Shown here: positions 1 through 8,400 of the stretch, piece after piece
Numbering within the stretch: the first letter of the stretch is position 1
How the letters are laid out: every line of letters begins with the position of its first letter
Source of the DNA: Gammaproteobacteria bacterium
GTDB lineage: Bacteria > Pseudomonadota > Gammaproteobacteria > JAJDOJ01
Length of the DNA: 40,054 bases
Direction of reading: 5' to 3'
Assembly: GCA_022340215.1 (NCBI GenBank)
Contig: JAJDOJ010000119.1
Span: forward strand, 1-40,054
The notes under the pieces: generated by a model
Databases searched by the model: none
What the model was told of the DNA's origin: nothing
Seen by the model: the letters and a program-made list of their open reading frames with translations, nothing else
Program-made: the position numbers and the translations under genes

Positions 1-115
1 GTAGCGAGCATGATGGGAGAGCGAGATCGAATGTTCACGATTTTGAGGCGCATAGTGGGCCTACGCAACGAAAAATCGGGGGCATTTGAGCCGAGCTCCC
101 ATCAGCGCAGTAGAT
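1..115. repeat. Imperfect inverted-repeat (MITE/REP-like) element
   Basis: Outer arms ATGATGGGAG (about 11-20) and CTCCCATCA (about 103-111) are inverted. Inside them, CGATTTT (about 38-44) pairs with AAAAATCG (about 71-78) around a smaller GC-rich hairpin containing GCGCATAG...CTACGC. No open reading frame fits here. The element is unrelated in sequence to the five-copy 160-bp family elsewhere in this window, and no second copy was seen. It could be a small non-autonomous insertion or the terminator of a gene lying left of the window. Confidence 0.5.
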
Positions 116-190
116 TAATCCTCAGTCCGACAGGCTCCTAGGCGCGACGCTCCCCGCAACCGCCGCTTCGCGTCCACCTGCGAAATCGTA

Positions 191-196
191 TATTAT
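191..196 (+). promoter_or_regulatory. Possible metK -10 region
   Basis: An AT-rich patch, TATATTAT at 189-196, stands out in an otherwise GC-rich leader. TATTAT at 191-196 is the best -10 hexamer. About 18 bp upstream, TTCGCG is only a weak -35. The transcript would have a leader of roughly 75 nt, with GGAGG at 259-263 as the ribosome site for metK. No SAM or SAH riboswitch was recognised in the leader. Confidence 0.3.
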
Positions 197-275
197 ACCG
201 CGCCCAGAATGGCACGGAAGGGAATCGAGGTTCCCGTCCGCACGCACTATACCCTCGCGGAGGTTTTCAGAACGG

Positions 276-1472
276 ATGTCAGACAACTACCTTTTTACTT
301 CCGAATCGGTATCGGAAGGTCACCCCGACAAGATTGCCGACCAGATCTCCGATGCGGTGCTCGACGCAATCCTTGAGAAGGATCCGGATCCGGAGACCGC
401 CCGCGTAGCGTGTGAAACCATGGTCAAGACCGGGGCGGTGATCGTTGCCGGCGAGATCACCACGGAGGCCTGGATCAACCTCGACGAACTGGTGCGCAAG
501 ATTGTTTGCGACATAGGCTACACCAGTTCCGACGTTGGGTTCGACGGCAGCACTTGCGCGGTCATATCTCTGATTGGCAAGCAGTCTTCCGACATCGCCA
601 AGGGCGTCGATCGCACCTCGCCCGAGAGTCAGGGTGCCGGTGACCAGGGTCTCATGTTCGGCTACGCGACCAACGAGACCGACGTCCTGATGCCCGCCCC
701 GATCACCTTCGCCCATCGCCTGGTTGAACGGCAGGCGGAGATGCGAAAGACACACGTGCTCCCCTGGCTTCGACCTGACGCAAAGAGCCAGATCACGTTT
801 CGCTATGAGGACGGCTCAATCTCCGGGATCGACGCTGTCGTCCTGTCGACACAGCATGACCCGGACATCGAATACGGGCACCTTCGCGAAGCGGTGATGG
901 AGAACATCATTCAACCGGTGTTACCCTCCGAGTGGACCAATTCCGACACGAAGTACCATATCAACCCGACCGGCAGCTTCGTCATCGGTGGGCCGGTGGG
1001 CGACTGCGGACTCACCGGGCGTAAGATCATCGTGGACACCTATGGCGGCGCAGCGCGGCATGGTGGGGGGGCATTCTCCGGCAAGGACCCGTCCAAGGTG
1101 GACCGTTCCGCGGCCTACGCGGCGCGCCACGTCGCCAAGAACGTCGTCGCCGCCGGACTGGCGGACCGATGCGAGATACAGATTTCCTATGCAATCGGCG
1201 TGGCCGAGCCTACGTCCATCTCCGTTGAAACATTCGGGACCGGCAAGATCGCCGATGAAAGGATCGTCGCCCTGATCCGGGAGCATTTCGACCTCAGGCC
1301 CTACGGGCTGATCCGGATGCTGGACCTAATCCGGCCGATCTACCAGAAAAGTGCTGCCTACGGCCACTTCGGTAGAGAGGAGGTGGAATTCACTTGGGAA
1401 CGTACCGACAAGGCCGCGGAGCTTCGTGACGGCGCAGGCCTTGGCGCCCAGGTCCAACTCGCCGGATCCTGA
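276..1472 (+). CDS. metK: S-adenosylmethionine synthetase
   Basis: Makes S-adenosylmethionine from methionine and ATP in the cytosol, supplying methyl groups. The 398-aa product has the family signatures: GHPDK near the N-terminus (residues 15-19), the ATP-motif [11 protein letters not shown] (120-130), and the glycine-rich phosphate loop [16 protein letters not shown] (263-278). It is slightly longer than the usual ~384 residues. The ATG is preceded by GGAGG at 259-263, a spacing of about 12 nt. Only 21 bp separate it from ahcY, so the two are probably one transcript: MetK makes SAM, AhcY clears the SAH by-product, and MetF replenishes the methyl donor. Confidence 0.97.
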   Translation: MSDNYLFTSESVSEGHPDKIADQISDAVLDAILEKDPDPETARVACETMVKTGAVIVAGEITTEAWINLDELVRKIVCDIGYTSSDVGFDGSTCAVISLIGKQSSDIAKGVDRTSPESQGAGDQGLMFGYATNETDVLMPAPITFAHRLVERQAEMRKTHVLPWLRPDAKSQITFRYEDGSISGIDAVVLSTQHDPDIEYGHLREAVMENIIQPVLPSEWTNSDTKYHINPTGSFVIGGPVGDCGLTGRKIIVDTYGGAARHGGGAFSGKDPSKVDRSAAYAARHVAKNVVAAGLADRCEIQISYAIGVAEPTSISVETFGTGKIADERIVALIREHFDLRPYGLIRMLDLIRPIYQKSAAYGHFGREEVEFTWERTDKAAELRDGAGLGAQVQLAGS

Positions 1473-1493
1473 AGAAATTACGAGAAGGGGAAC

Positions 1494-2912
1494 ATGACCA
1501 CACAGACAGTAGAGAATCTCCGGCCCGACTATCACGTCGCTGACCTCGAACTTGCCGGCTGGGGCCGCAAGGAAATCGCCATCGCCGAGACCGAGATGCC
1601 CGGGCTGATGGCCCTGCGGGAGAAGTACGGCGCGGAAAAACCCCTGAAGGGGGCACGCATCGCGGGCAGCCTGCACATGACCATCCAGACCGCGGTGCTG
1701 ATAGAGACACTGGTCGAACTCGGTGCGGAGGTGCGCTGGGCTTCCTGCAATATCTTCTCGACCCAGGACCATGCGGCGGCCGCCATCGCTCGCGATGGCG
1801 TGCCGGTCTTCGCCTATAAGGGCGAGAGCCTGGCGGAGTACTGGGACTTCACCCACCGGATCATGGAGTGGGGCGACGGTGGAACGCCCAACATGATCCT
1901 GGACGACGGTGGCGACGCGACGCTGCTGGTGACGCTGGGTGCAAAGGCCGAGACGGACCCCTCGGTGCTGGACAAACCCGAAAGCGACGAAGAAACCGTC
2001 CTGTACGCCGCGATCCGCTCCCGCCTGGCCTCCCACCCGGGATGGTACTCGGCCATCAAGAAGAACATTCGCGGGGTAACGGAGGAGACCACCACGGGTG
2101 TCCACCGCCTGTATCAGATGGAGGGGGAGGGTGAACTGCCCTTCCCGGCGATCAACGTGAACGATTCGGTGACCAAGTCCAAGTTCGACAACCTCTACGG
2201 TTGCAGGGAGTCACTGGTCGACGGAATCAAGCGCGCCACGGACGTCATGATGGCGGGCAAGATCGCCGTGGTCTGCGGTTACGGAGACGTGGGCAAGGGC
2301 TGCTGCCAGTCGCTTCGGGGCCTGGGATGCACGGTCTGGGTGACGGAGATCGATCCCATCTGCGCCCTGCAGGCGGCCATGGAAGGTTACCGGGTGGTCA
2401 CGATGGAAGACGCCGCCGACAAGGCCGACATCTTCGTGACGGCGACCGGAAACTATCACGTCATCACGCATGACCACATGGCGGCCATGAAGAATCAGGC
2501 AATCGTCTGCAATATCGGCCACTTCGACAACGAGATCGATGTCGCTGGGGTCAGCAAATACCAGTGGGAAAACATCAAACCTCAGGTTGACCACATCATT
2601 TTCCCGAACGGGAAGCGCATCATCCTGCTGGCCGAGGGACGACTCGTGAACCTCGGCTGCGCCACCGGCCACCCGAGTTTCGTCATGTCCAATTCCTTTA
2701 CGAATCAGGTGCTGGCGCAAGTGGAGCTCTGGTGCAAGCCCGAGGAGTACGAGAAGCGGGTGTATGTGCTGCCGAAGCAGCTCGATGAAGAGGTCGCACG
2801 CCTGCACCTGGACAAGATTGGCGCAACAATGACCACGTTGACACCCAAGCAGGCCGAGTACATCGGCGTTCAGCAGGATGGTCCCTACAAACCGGACTAC
2901 TACCGTTATTGA
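1494..2912 (+). CDS. ahcY: Adenosylhomocysteinase (SAH hydrolase)
   Basis: Reversibly hydrolyses S-adenosylhomocysteine to adenosine and homocysteine, relieving product inhibition of methyltransferases. The 472-aa protein shows the NAD-binding loop GYGDVGKG (262-269), the substrate-domain stretch [16 protein letters not shown], and the canonical C-terminus ending PYKPDYYRY that reaches the NAD site of the neighbouring subunit. It has the roughly 40-residue insertion around residues 150-190 that marks the long class of SAH hydrolases. An AAGGGG ribosome site precedes the ATG. It lies 21 bp after metK and probably shares its promoter. No SAH riboswitch was found in this short gap. Confidence 0.97.
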   Translation: MTTQTVENLRPDYHVADLELAGWGRKEIAIAETEMPGLMALREKYGAEKPLKGARIAGSLHMTIQTAVLIETLVELGAEVRWASCNIFSTQDHAAAAIARDGVPVFAYKGESLAEYWDFTHRIMEWGDGGTPNMILDDGGDATLLVTLGAKAETDPSVLDKPESDEETVLYAAIRSRLASHPGWYSAIKKNIRGVTEETTTGVHRLYQMEGEGELPFPAINVNDSVTKSKFDNLYGCRESLVDGIKRATDVMMAGKIAVVCGYGDVGKGCCQSLRGLGCTVWVTEIDPICALQAAMEGYRVVTMEDAADKADIFVTATGNYHVITHDHMAAMKNQAIVCNIGHFDNEIDVAGVSKYQWENIKPQVDHIIFPNGKRIILLAEGRLVNLGCATGHPSFVMSNSFTNQVLAQVELWCKPEEYEKRVYVLPKQLDEEVARLHLDKIGATMTTLTPKQAEYIGVQQDGPYKPDYYRY

Positions 2913-3009
2913 CGCCGACATCGCGACACGCCCTAAGCAGCATCCGGCGCAAACCGACGGGCGAGGCATTCGGTCCGCGCCCGACCCCGGAGTTCGGAAT
3001 CGGGGATCC

Positions 3010-3888
3010 ATGGAGTCACAACAACACTACGAAAAGGTTTTCAGCGTCGAGTTCTTCCCACCGCGATCACCGGACTCCGAGGAGAAACTGCAACGGACCC
3101 GCGAACGACTGACCACGGAACTCGGGCCCCGCTTTTTCTCGGTTACGTTTGGCGCAGGCGGCTCGACGAGGGATAAGACGCTCGAGACGGTGCTCGAAAT
3201 CGCCGGCTCGGGTTGCGCCGCGGCGCCGCATATTTCCGGGATCGGTGCCGACCGCGAGCAGGTACGGACGATCATCGAAACCTACCGTGAAAATGGCGTC
3301 CGTCACGTGGTGGCGCTCCGGGGGGATATCCCCTCAGGTGTCCGTCACGGGGGCGATTTTCGCTATGCGCGCGATCTCGTTCAATTCATCCGCGAGGAGA
3401 CCGGCGATCATTTCCATATCGATGTGGCGGCCTACCCCGAATTCCACCCCGAGGCGCTGAGTGCCGGTGACGACCTGGAACACTTTCGCCAGAAGGTCGA
3501 GGCGGGCGCGAACAGCGCGATAACGCAATACTTCTACAACGCCGAAGCGTACTTCCGTTTCATCGACAGCTGCGAAACCATGAGCCTCGATCTGCCGGTC
3601 GTCCCCGGCATCATGCCCATCGTCAACTTCAAGCAACTAGCCAGGTTCTCGGATAGCTGCGGGGCGGAGATCCCTCGATGGCTGCGATGGCGGCTGGAGG
3701 ATTTCGGTGGAGACACCGAGTCTCTCAGGGCCTTCGGCACGGACGTCGTGACCAAACTGTGTGACGACCTTCTGGCCGCGGGCGCGCCCGGACTGCATTT
3801 CTACACGATGAACCTGGCGTTGCCCACCATCGCCATCTGGAAAAACCTCGGCCTGGATGTCAGGAACCCGGGCAGCGAGACAGCCTGA
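3010..3888 (+). CDS. metF: Methylenetetrahydrofolate reductase
   Basis: Reduces 5,10-methylene-THF to 5-methyl-THF with a flavin cofactor, providing the methyl group for methionine synthesis. Typical segments are VEFFPPRS near the N-terminus, SVTFGAGGSTRDKT, PHISGIGADR, VALRGDIP and QYFYNAEAYFRFID. The chosen ATG at 3010 gives 292 aa, close to the ~296 of enterobacterial MetF. The frame stays open back to 2878, but that start would overlap ahcY and add 44 residues unlike the family. The 97-bp gap to ahcY holds no obvious terminator, so metK-ahcY-metF may be one methyl-cycle operon. Confidence 0.94.
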   Translation: MESQQHYEKVFSVEFFPPRSPDSEEKLQRTRERLTTELGPRFFSVTFGAGGSTRDKTLETVLEIAGSGCAAAPHISGIGADREQVRTIIETYRENGVRHVVALRGDIPSGVRHGGDFRYARDLVQFIREETGDHFHIDVAAYPEFHPEALSAGDDLEHFRQKVEAGANSAITQYFYNAEAYFRFIDSCETMSLDLPVVPGIMPIVNFKQLARFSDSCGAEIPRWLRWRLEDFGGDTESLRAFGTDVVTKLCDDLLAAGAPGLHFYTMNLALPTIAIWKNLGLDVRNPGSETA

Positions 3889-3918
3889 ACTCCCTACCGA
3901 AATCCGCACCAATCCGGC

Positions 3919-4695
3919 ATGCGCACCCCACGCGTCTACGTCGACGATGAACTCGAGTCAGATCTGCCGTACCGTCTGGACTCACGCACGCAGCACCATC
4001 TGGTCCGCGTACTACGCCTGAAACCGGGAACACGGATCCGGGTATTCAATGGATGCGGGATCGAACGATACGCCGTTGTCACTCAGGCCGATCGACGCGG
4101 CGTCTCGGTGAACCCGGGTGAACGGGTCCACGTGCATGCCGAATCCACGCTGCATACCGCGATTCTGCAGGCGGTACTTCGTGGGGACCGCATGGATTTT
4201 GCGCTGCAGAAGACCGTGGAACTTGGGGTTAATCACATCCGGCCCGTGTGGACAGAGAATTCGGAGAAACCCTTAGCCGGAGAGCGGCTCGAGCGCAAGC
4301 GCAGACATTGGCTCGGTGTGGTCGTCAGTGCGTGCGAGCAGTGTGGCAGATCCAGTCTGCCCCGACTGTATCCCCCCCTAACGTTGACCGAGGCACTGGC
4401 CGCCAACACGGTCGAGAATGCATTCGTACTGGATCCGGTCGCCCCGGCAGGATTTCCGGTCACGGCAGACCCACTGGAACGATTGACGGTGGCCTGCGGT
4501 CCCGAGAGCGGCCTGAGCCGGAACGAAATCGAACGATGCACAGAAGCGGGATTCCGGAGTGTGCGTCTGGGACCCAGGACGCTGAGGGCAGAGACGGCGG
4601 GTATTGCCGCGCTGGCGGCCGCCCAGACCCTGTGGGGCGACTTCCGGACCCGTGTCCCTGATATTCCTGACCCCGGATCGGGCGACCCCAGGTAA
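3919..4695 (+). CDS. rsmE: 16S rRNA (uracil-1498-N3)-methyltransferase
   Basis: SPOUT-class methyltransferase that modifies U1498 in the small-subunit decoding region using SAM. The 258-aa protein has the N-terminal PUA-like part (LDSRTQHHLVRVLRLKPG), the DFALQKTVELGV segment, and the C-terminal trefoil-knot signature VACGPESGLSRNE followed by LGPRTLRAETA. It is a little longer than usual (~245 aa) because of a Pro/Gly/Asp-rich tail after the knot. It follows metF by 30 bp without a clear Shine-Dalgarno. Its TAA stop (4693-4695) is also the first three bases of palindromic element copy 1. Confidence 0.94.
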   Translation: MRTPRVYVDDELESDLPYRLDSRTQHHLVRVLRLKPGTRIRVFNGCGIERYAVVTQADRRGVSVNPGERVHVHAESTLHTAILQAVLRGDRMDFALQKTVELGVNHIRPVWTENSEKPLAGERLERKRRHWLGVVVSACEQCGRSSLPRLYPPLTLTEALAANTVENAFVLDPVAPAGFPVTADPLERLTVACGPESGLSRNEIERCTEAGFRSVRLGPRTLRAETAGIAALAAAQTLWGDFRTRVPDIPDPGSGDPR

Positions 4696-4854
4696 GGCGA
4701 TTTCTGTCGAATGACATACCATCCTGCTTGTCTTTTCGTCCGTCCTCTGTGTTGCGACAACCGTTACATAGCTCGACTATGCGCCTGTTGTCGCGCCTTG
4801 ATGACGGACGAAAATCCGGCGCAATCCGGTATGCCATTTTCCGGCAATCGCCTA
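4693..4854 (+). repeat. 160-bp palindromic element, copy 1 (forward)
   Basis: First of five related elements. It begins TAAGGCGATTTCTGTC and ends CCGGCAATCGCCTA. The arms are complementary: AGGCGATT/AATCGCC(T) at the ends, then AATGACATACC/GGTATGCCATT, then a perfect TTTTCGTCCGTC/GACGGACGAAAA, then GCGACAAC/GTTGTCGC, and a central CATAG-ctcga-CTATG hairpin. The left end is the TAA stop of rsmE. The right end lies 16 bp from the stop of the convergent chpC gene, so here it could serve as a bidirectional 3'-end structure. It has no protein-coding content. Confidence 0.92.
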
Positions 4855-4869
4855 AACCTTCCATGGATA

Positions 4870-5334
4870 CTACCCGGTTGCTGACTGGATCCCCCGTTCC
4901 ACGCTCGCCAGTTCCGGGATAATCCCCGGCTGCCCTGCAACCAGGACGTTGCGGGCGACGAATTCGTTTGGCTCCGCGGAGTCGTCGTCGACCGGCTCGA
5001 CGCGCTCGGCATCGAGGACCATCGGCCGGGGGATCCCTTGCAGTTCCAGGGCATAGAACCGCAGGTCGCCGATCCCTTCCAGACCGTAAACTACGACAGT
5101 GGCCGGGGTGTCGCCAGACGGACCCGACTCGCGTCCGCACAGGGTCTCGTAGGAAATCAGGGGAATCCTGATCCCTCGCCACTCTATCGATCCGACCAAC
5201 CAGGCAAGATCGTTACCCGATGGCTCGGGCTCCACGCCCTGCAGAACCTCTGCGACGTTTGCATGCGGAAGGACGAGATTGAACCCCCGCATTGGCAGGA
5301 GAAGTGAGCTAACCCGATCGCTTGATTCGGCCAT
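4870..5334 (-). CDS. chpC: CheW-like protein of the pilus chemosensory system (ChpC-type)
   Basis: A 154-aa CheW-domain protein, last gene of the pil-chp operon, like ChpC of Pseudomonas. CheW proteins couple a methyl-accepting receptor to the histidine kinase in a cytoplasmic array. Visible features are FNLVLPHANVAEVLQG at the start of the domain, the central LVGSIEWRGIRIPLISYE strand pair, and VVVYGLEG. The start chosen (ATG at 5332-5334, MAESSDRVS) removes 27 N-terminal residues that the open frame would add and that overlap the chpA end region. It lies 90 bp after chpA. The neighbours strongly suggest a second adaptor beside PilI, perhaps for another receptor. Confidence 0.85.
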   Translation of the reverse strand: MAESSDRVSSLLLPMRGFNLVLPHANVAEVLQGVEPEPSGNDLAWLVGSIEWRGIRIPLISYETLCGRESGPSGDTPATVVVYGLEGIGDLRFYALELQGIPRPMVLDAERVEPVDDDSAEPNEFVARNVLVAGQPGIIPELASVERGIQSATG

Positions 5335-5424
5335 GGTGTTGAGGTCCTGTTGCCGGCGCAGTCCCGTGGGCGATTGGTCGCTTCGATGATCCGCGGGCGC
5401 GCGAAGCCTGCCCACGTTCAGGCC

Positions 5425-8400
5425 CTAGAGAAACTCCCTGATGGAACCGAGCAGATCGCTCTCCTGATAGGGTTTGCCAAGGTACTTGTTGACGCCGATG
5501 TTCTCCGCGCGCTGCCTGTGTTTCTGGCCGGTTCGCGAGGTGATCATGATGATCGGGATATCCTTCAGGTCTGGATTGTTTCGTACGTGCGTCGCGAGTT
5601 CGTACCCGTCCATACGAGGCATTTCGATATCCATCAGCATGAGATCGGGTTTCTGCTCCTGAAGTTGGTTAACCGCATCGACGCCATCCTTCGCGCTCAT
5701 CACGACGAAGTTGTTACGCTCGAGCATGCGTGAGGTGACCTTTCGAATGGTAATGGAATCGTCGATCACCATGATCGTCTGAACCGTGGAAACGACTGGC
5801 GGTCTCTCGGTCGTATAGTCGAAATTGACCCCTGCCCCGACACGCACCAACCCGGTGACATCGAGAATCAGCACGACGCGTCCGTCACCGAGGATAGTCG
5901 CACCGGAGATTCCCCTGGCCTTGCTGATCTGGGGACCCAGCGGTTTCACGACGATCTCGCGATTTCCCATCAGGCCGTCGATCTGCAGACCAGCCCTGAA
6001 ATCGCCGGACCTGACCAGGAGCACGGGATACATCCGCGACCGGTCGTGCAGATCCGGTTGCGACAGACCGAGCACGGTCCCGAGATACTTCAGTTCGTAG
6101 GCATTGCCGGCGTACTCGTAGATCGCGCCTTCCTGCTCGTAGCGATCGCTGAGATCCTCGGCACTGACACTGACGATTCCCTCGATGCTCGTCAGCGGAA
6201 CGGCGAACACATCCTCGCCCAACTGAACCAGCAGGGCCTGATTGATGGCCAGGGTAAAGGGAAGACGCACGGTGAAGACCGTGCCGACGCCCCGAGTAGA
6301 GTCGATGCCAAGATTGCCGTTCAGCTGCTTGATCTCGCTGACGACGACATCCATGCCAACGCCGCGTCCCGCGATCTGTGTCACCTCTCCGGCCGTGCTG
6401 AATCCGGACTCGAGGATCAACTGCATGACGTCGTGATTGGACAGCTTGTCGCTGTCGCCGATCAACCCCTGTTTGTATGCCTTCGTGCGTACGGCTTCCA
6501 GATCGATACCTGCGCCGTCGTCCGCTACACGGACGACCACCTCGGCGCCGTCCCGGTCGATGCCGATCCGGATATTGCCGGTTTCCGGCTTTCCGGACTG
6601 TCTGCGCTTTTCCGGCAGCTCCAGTCCGTGGGATATTGAGTTTCGGATCATGTGCTCGAGCGGGGCCACCATCCTGTCGAGGACGGAACGGTCCAGTTCG
6701 TTGGTTTCGCCCATGATGTGCACATCGACCTTCTTTCCCAGTTCGTGCGCTGTCTGCCTGGCAACGCGACGCAGCCGTGGCGCCAGACCCGCGAACTGCA
6801 CCATGCGGGTTCGCATCAGACCCTCTTGCAGATCGGTGCTGACCCTCGATTGTTGCAGCAACAACTTTTCCGAGTCACGGACGACGTCGCGCAGCATATC
6901 CTTGATACTGACCAGGTCGTTGACACTCTCGCCCAGCGACCGCGACAACTGTTGCAGCATCGAGTAACGATCCATTTCCAGGGGATCGAAGTCCTCGCCG
7001 TGAGCAGATTTCCCGGGATCCCGGTCGTAGCGATAGAGGATCTGCGCCTCAGTCGCGATATCCACCTGCCTCAGCTGCCGGCGCAGCCGCTCCACGGTTT
7101 GTTCGAGTTCGCCGAGGTTGAAGCCGAAGGATAAGATCTGCTGCTCCAACCGCGAGTGGTAGATGTTGACCTCGCCGGCGTTGTTCACCAGATTGTCCAG
7201 CAGGTCCGACTTGACACGTATGACTTCCTGCGGCGCGGCTGGCTGCTTCGGCACGCCGGCGACCGCGAGCGCCGGGGCTTCGGCGAGTGCCGGTGCGACC
7301 TCCACCTCCGGGGCCGGTTCTTCCCCTCGCAGACGCGCAATTTCCTCGATCATACCGGTAGCCGGGTAGACCGGCTGGCCCTGCCTCGCCTGATCAAGCA
7401 TATCCCCGATAGCGTCGAACGCCCCATGCAGCAAGCCAAACATTTCAGAGTTGCCCGAAAGGCGTCCCTCGACAACCTCAACGATCATGGACTCCAGCGA
7501 GTGACTCAGCTCGCCAATACTCCTGGGGTAACTGGCCATGCGCGCGCTACCCTTGAGCGTATGTAACTGACGCTGCAGTTCGGTGACTGCGTCGCGGTCA
7601 TCGATATTCTCCGCCCAGGTGTTCAGGGCCCGGTCTCCGGCCTCCATGAGGTCTGCCGCCTCTTCGAGAAACAGCTCGGCCAGCTCCTGATCCTGTTCGC
7701 TGGGCTTGTCGGGCATCGGGCCCTGCACTTCGGCGAGTTCTGTTTCTCCGCGTAACGCTGCGATCTCCGCAATCAGTGTTGTATCCGCATGGACCGGCTG
7801 GTGCCGGCGCGCCTGGTCGAGCATGTCGCTGATACGGTCGAAGGAGCGATGCATCATGTCGAACATTTCCCGACTGCCCGACAGGCGACCCTCGCTCACC
7901 TTGATAACCATGGATTCCAGCGCATGGCTCAGGTCGCCGATGCTCTTGGGGTAACCGGCCATCCGGGCGCCGCCCTTGAGCGTATGTAGCTGACGCTGCA
8001 GTTCCGTGACCGCCTCGCGGTCGGCGGTGTTGGCCGACCAGGTCTGCAGGGCCCGATCCCCGGCTTCCATGACATCGTTTGCTTCCTCCAGGAACAGCTC
8101 GGCCAATTCCTGATCCTGCTCGCCGGGCATATCCCACACGCCTGGTGCCGCGGCCGCGGGAACCACGGCTTCCTCCGGGACCTCGATCCCCGTCAAAACC
8201 TCCTTTTCTTCCAGGGGAGGTGCCACTGCTTCCGCCAGCCGAGGTTCCACCGCTTCTTCCGACGGAGGCGCCACCACGGCTTCCTGCGACCGAATCATCT
8301 CCTCGGCCATGGTATCGATCCGTATGCGCAGCTCCTCGTCAACCGGCACGCCGACCGGGTTCTCCTTGAGCAGGGCCAACACCCTGCCGACCTCGGCCGC

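Noticed and set aside
120-275. A SAH or SAM riboswitch ahead of metK/ahcY
   Set aside because: The leader has GGCTCCTAGG-like and GCAAC fragments, but the ordered conserved core of the known SAH class was not found, and the metK-ahcY gap is only 21 bp.
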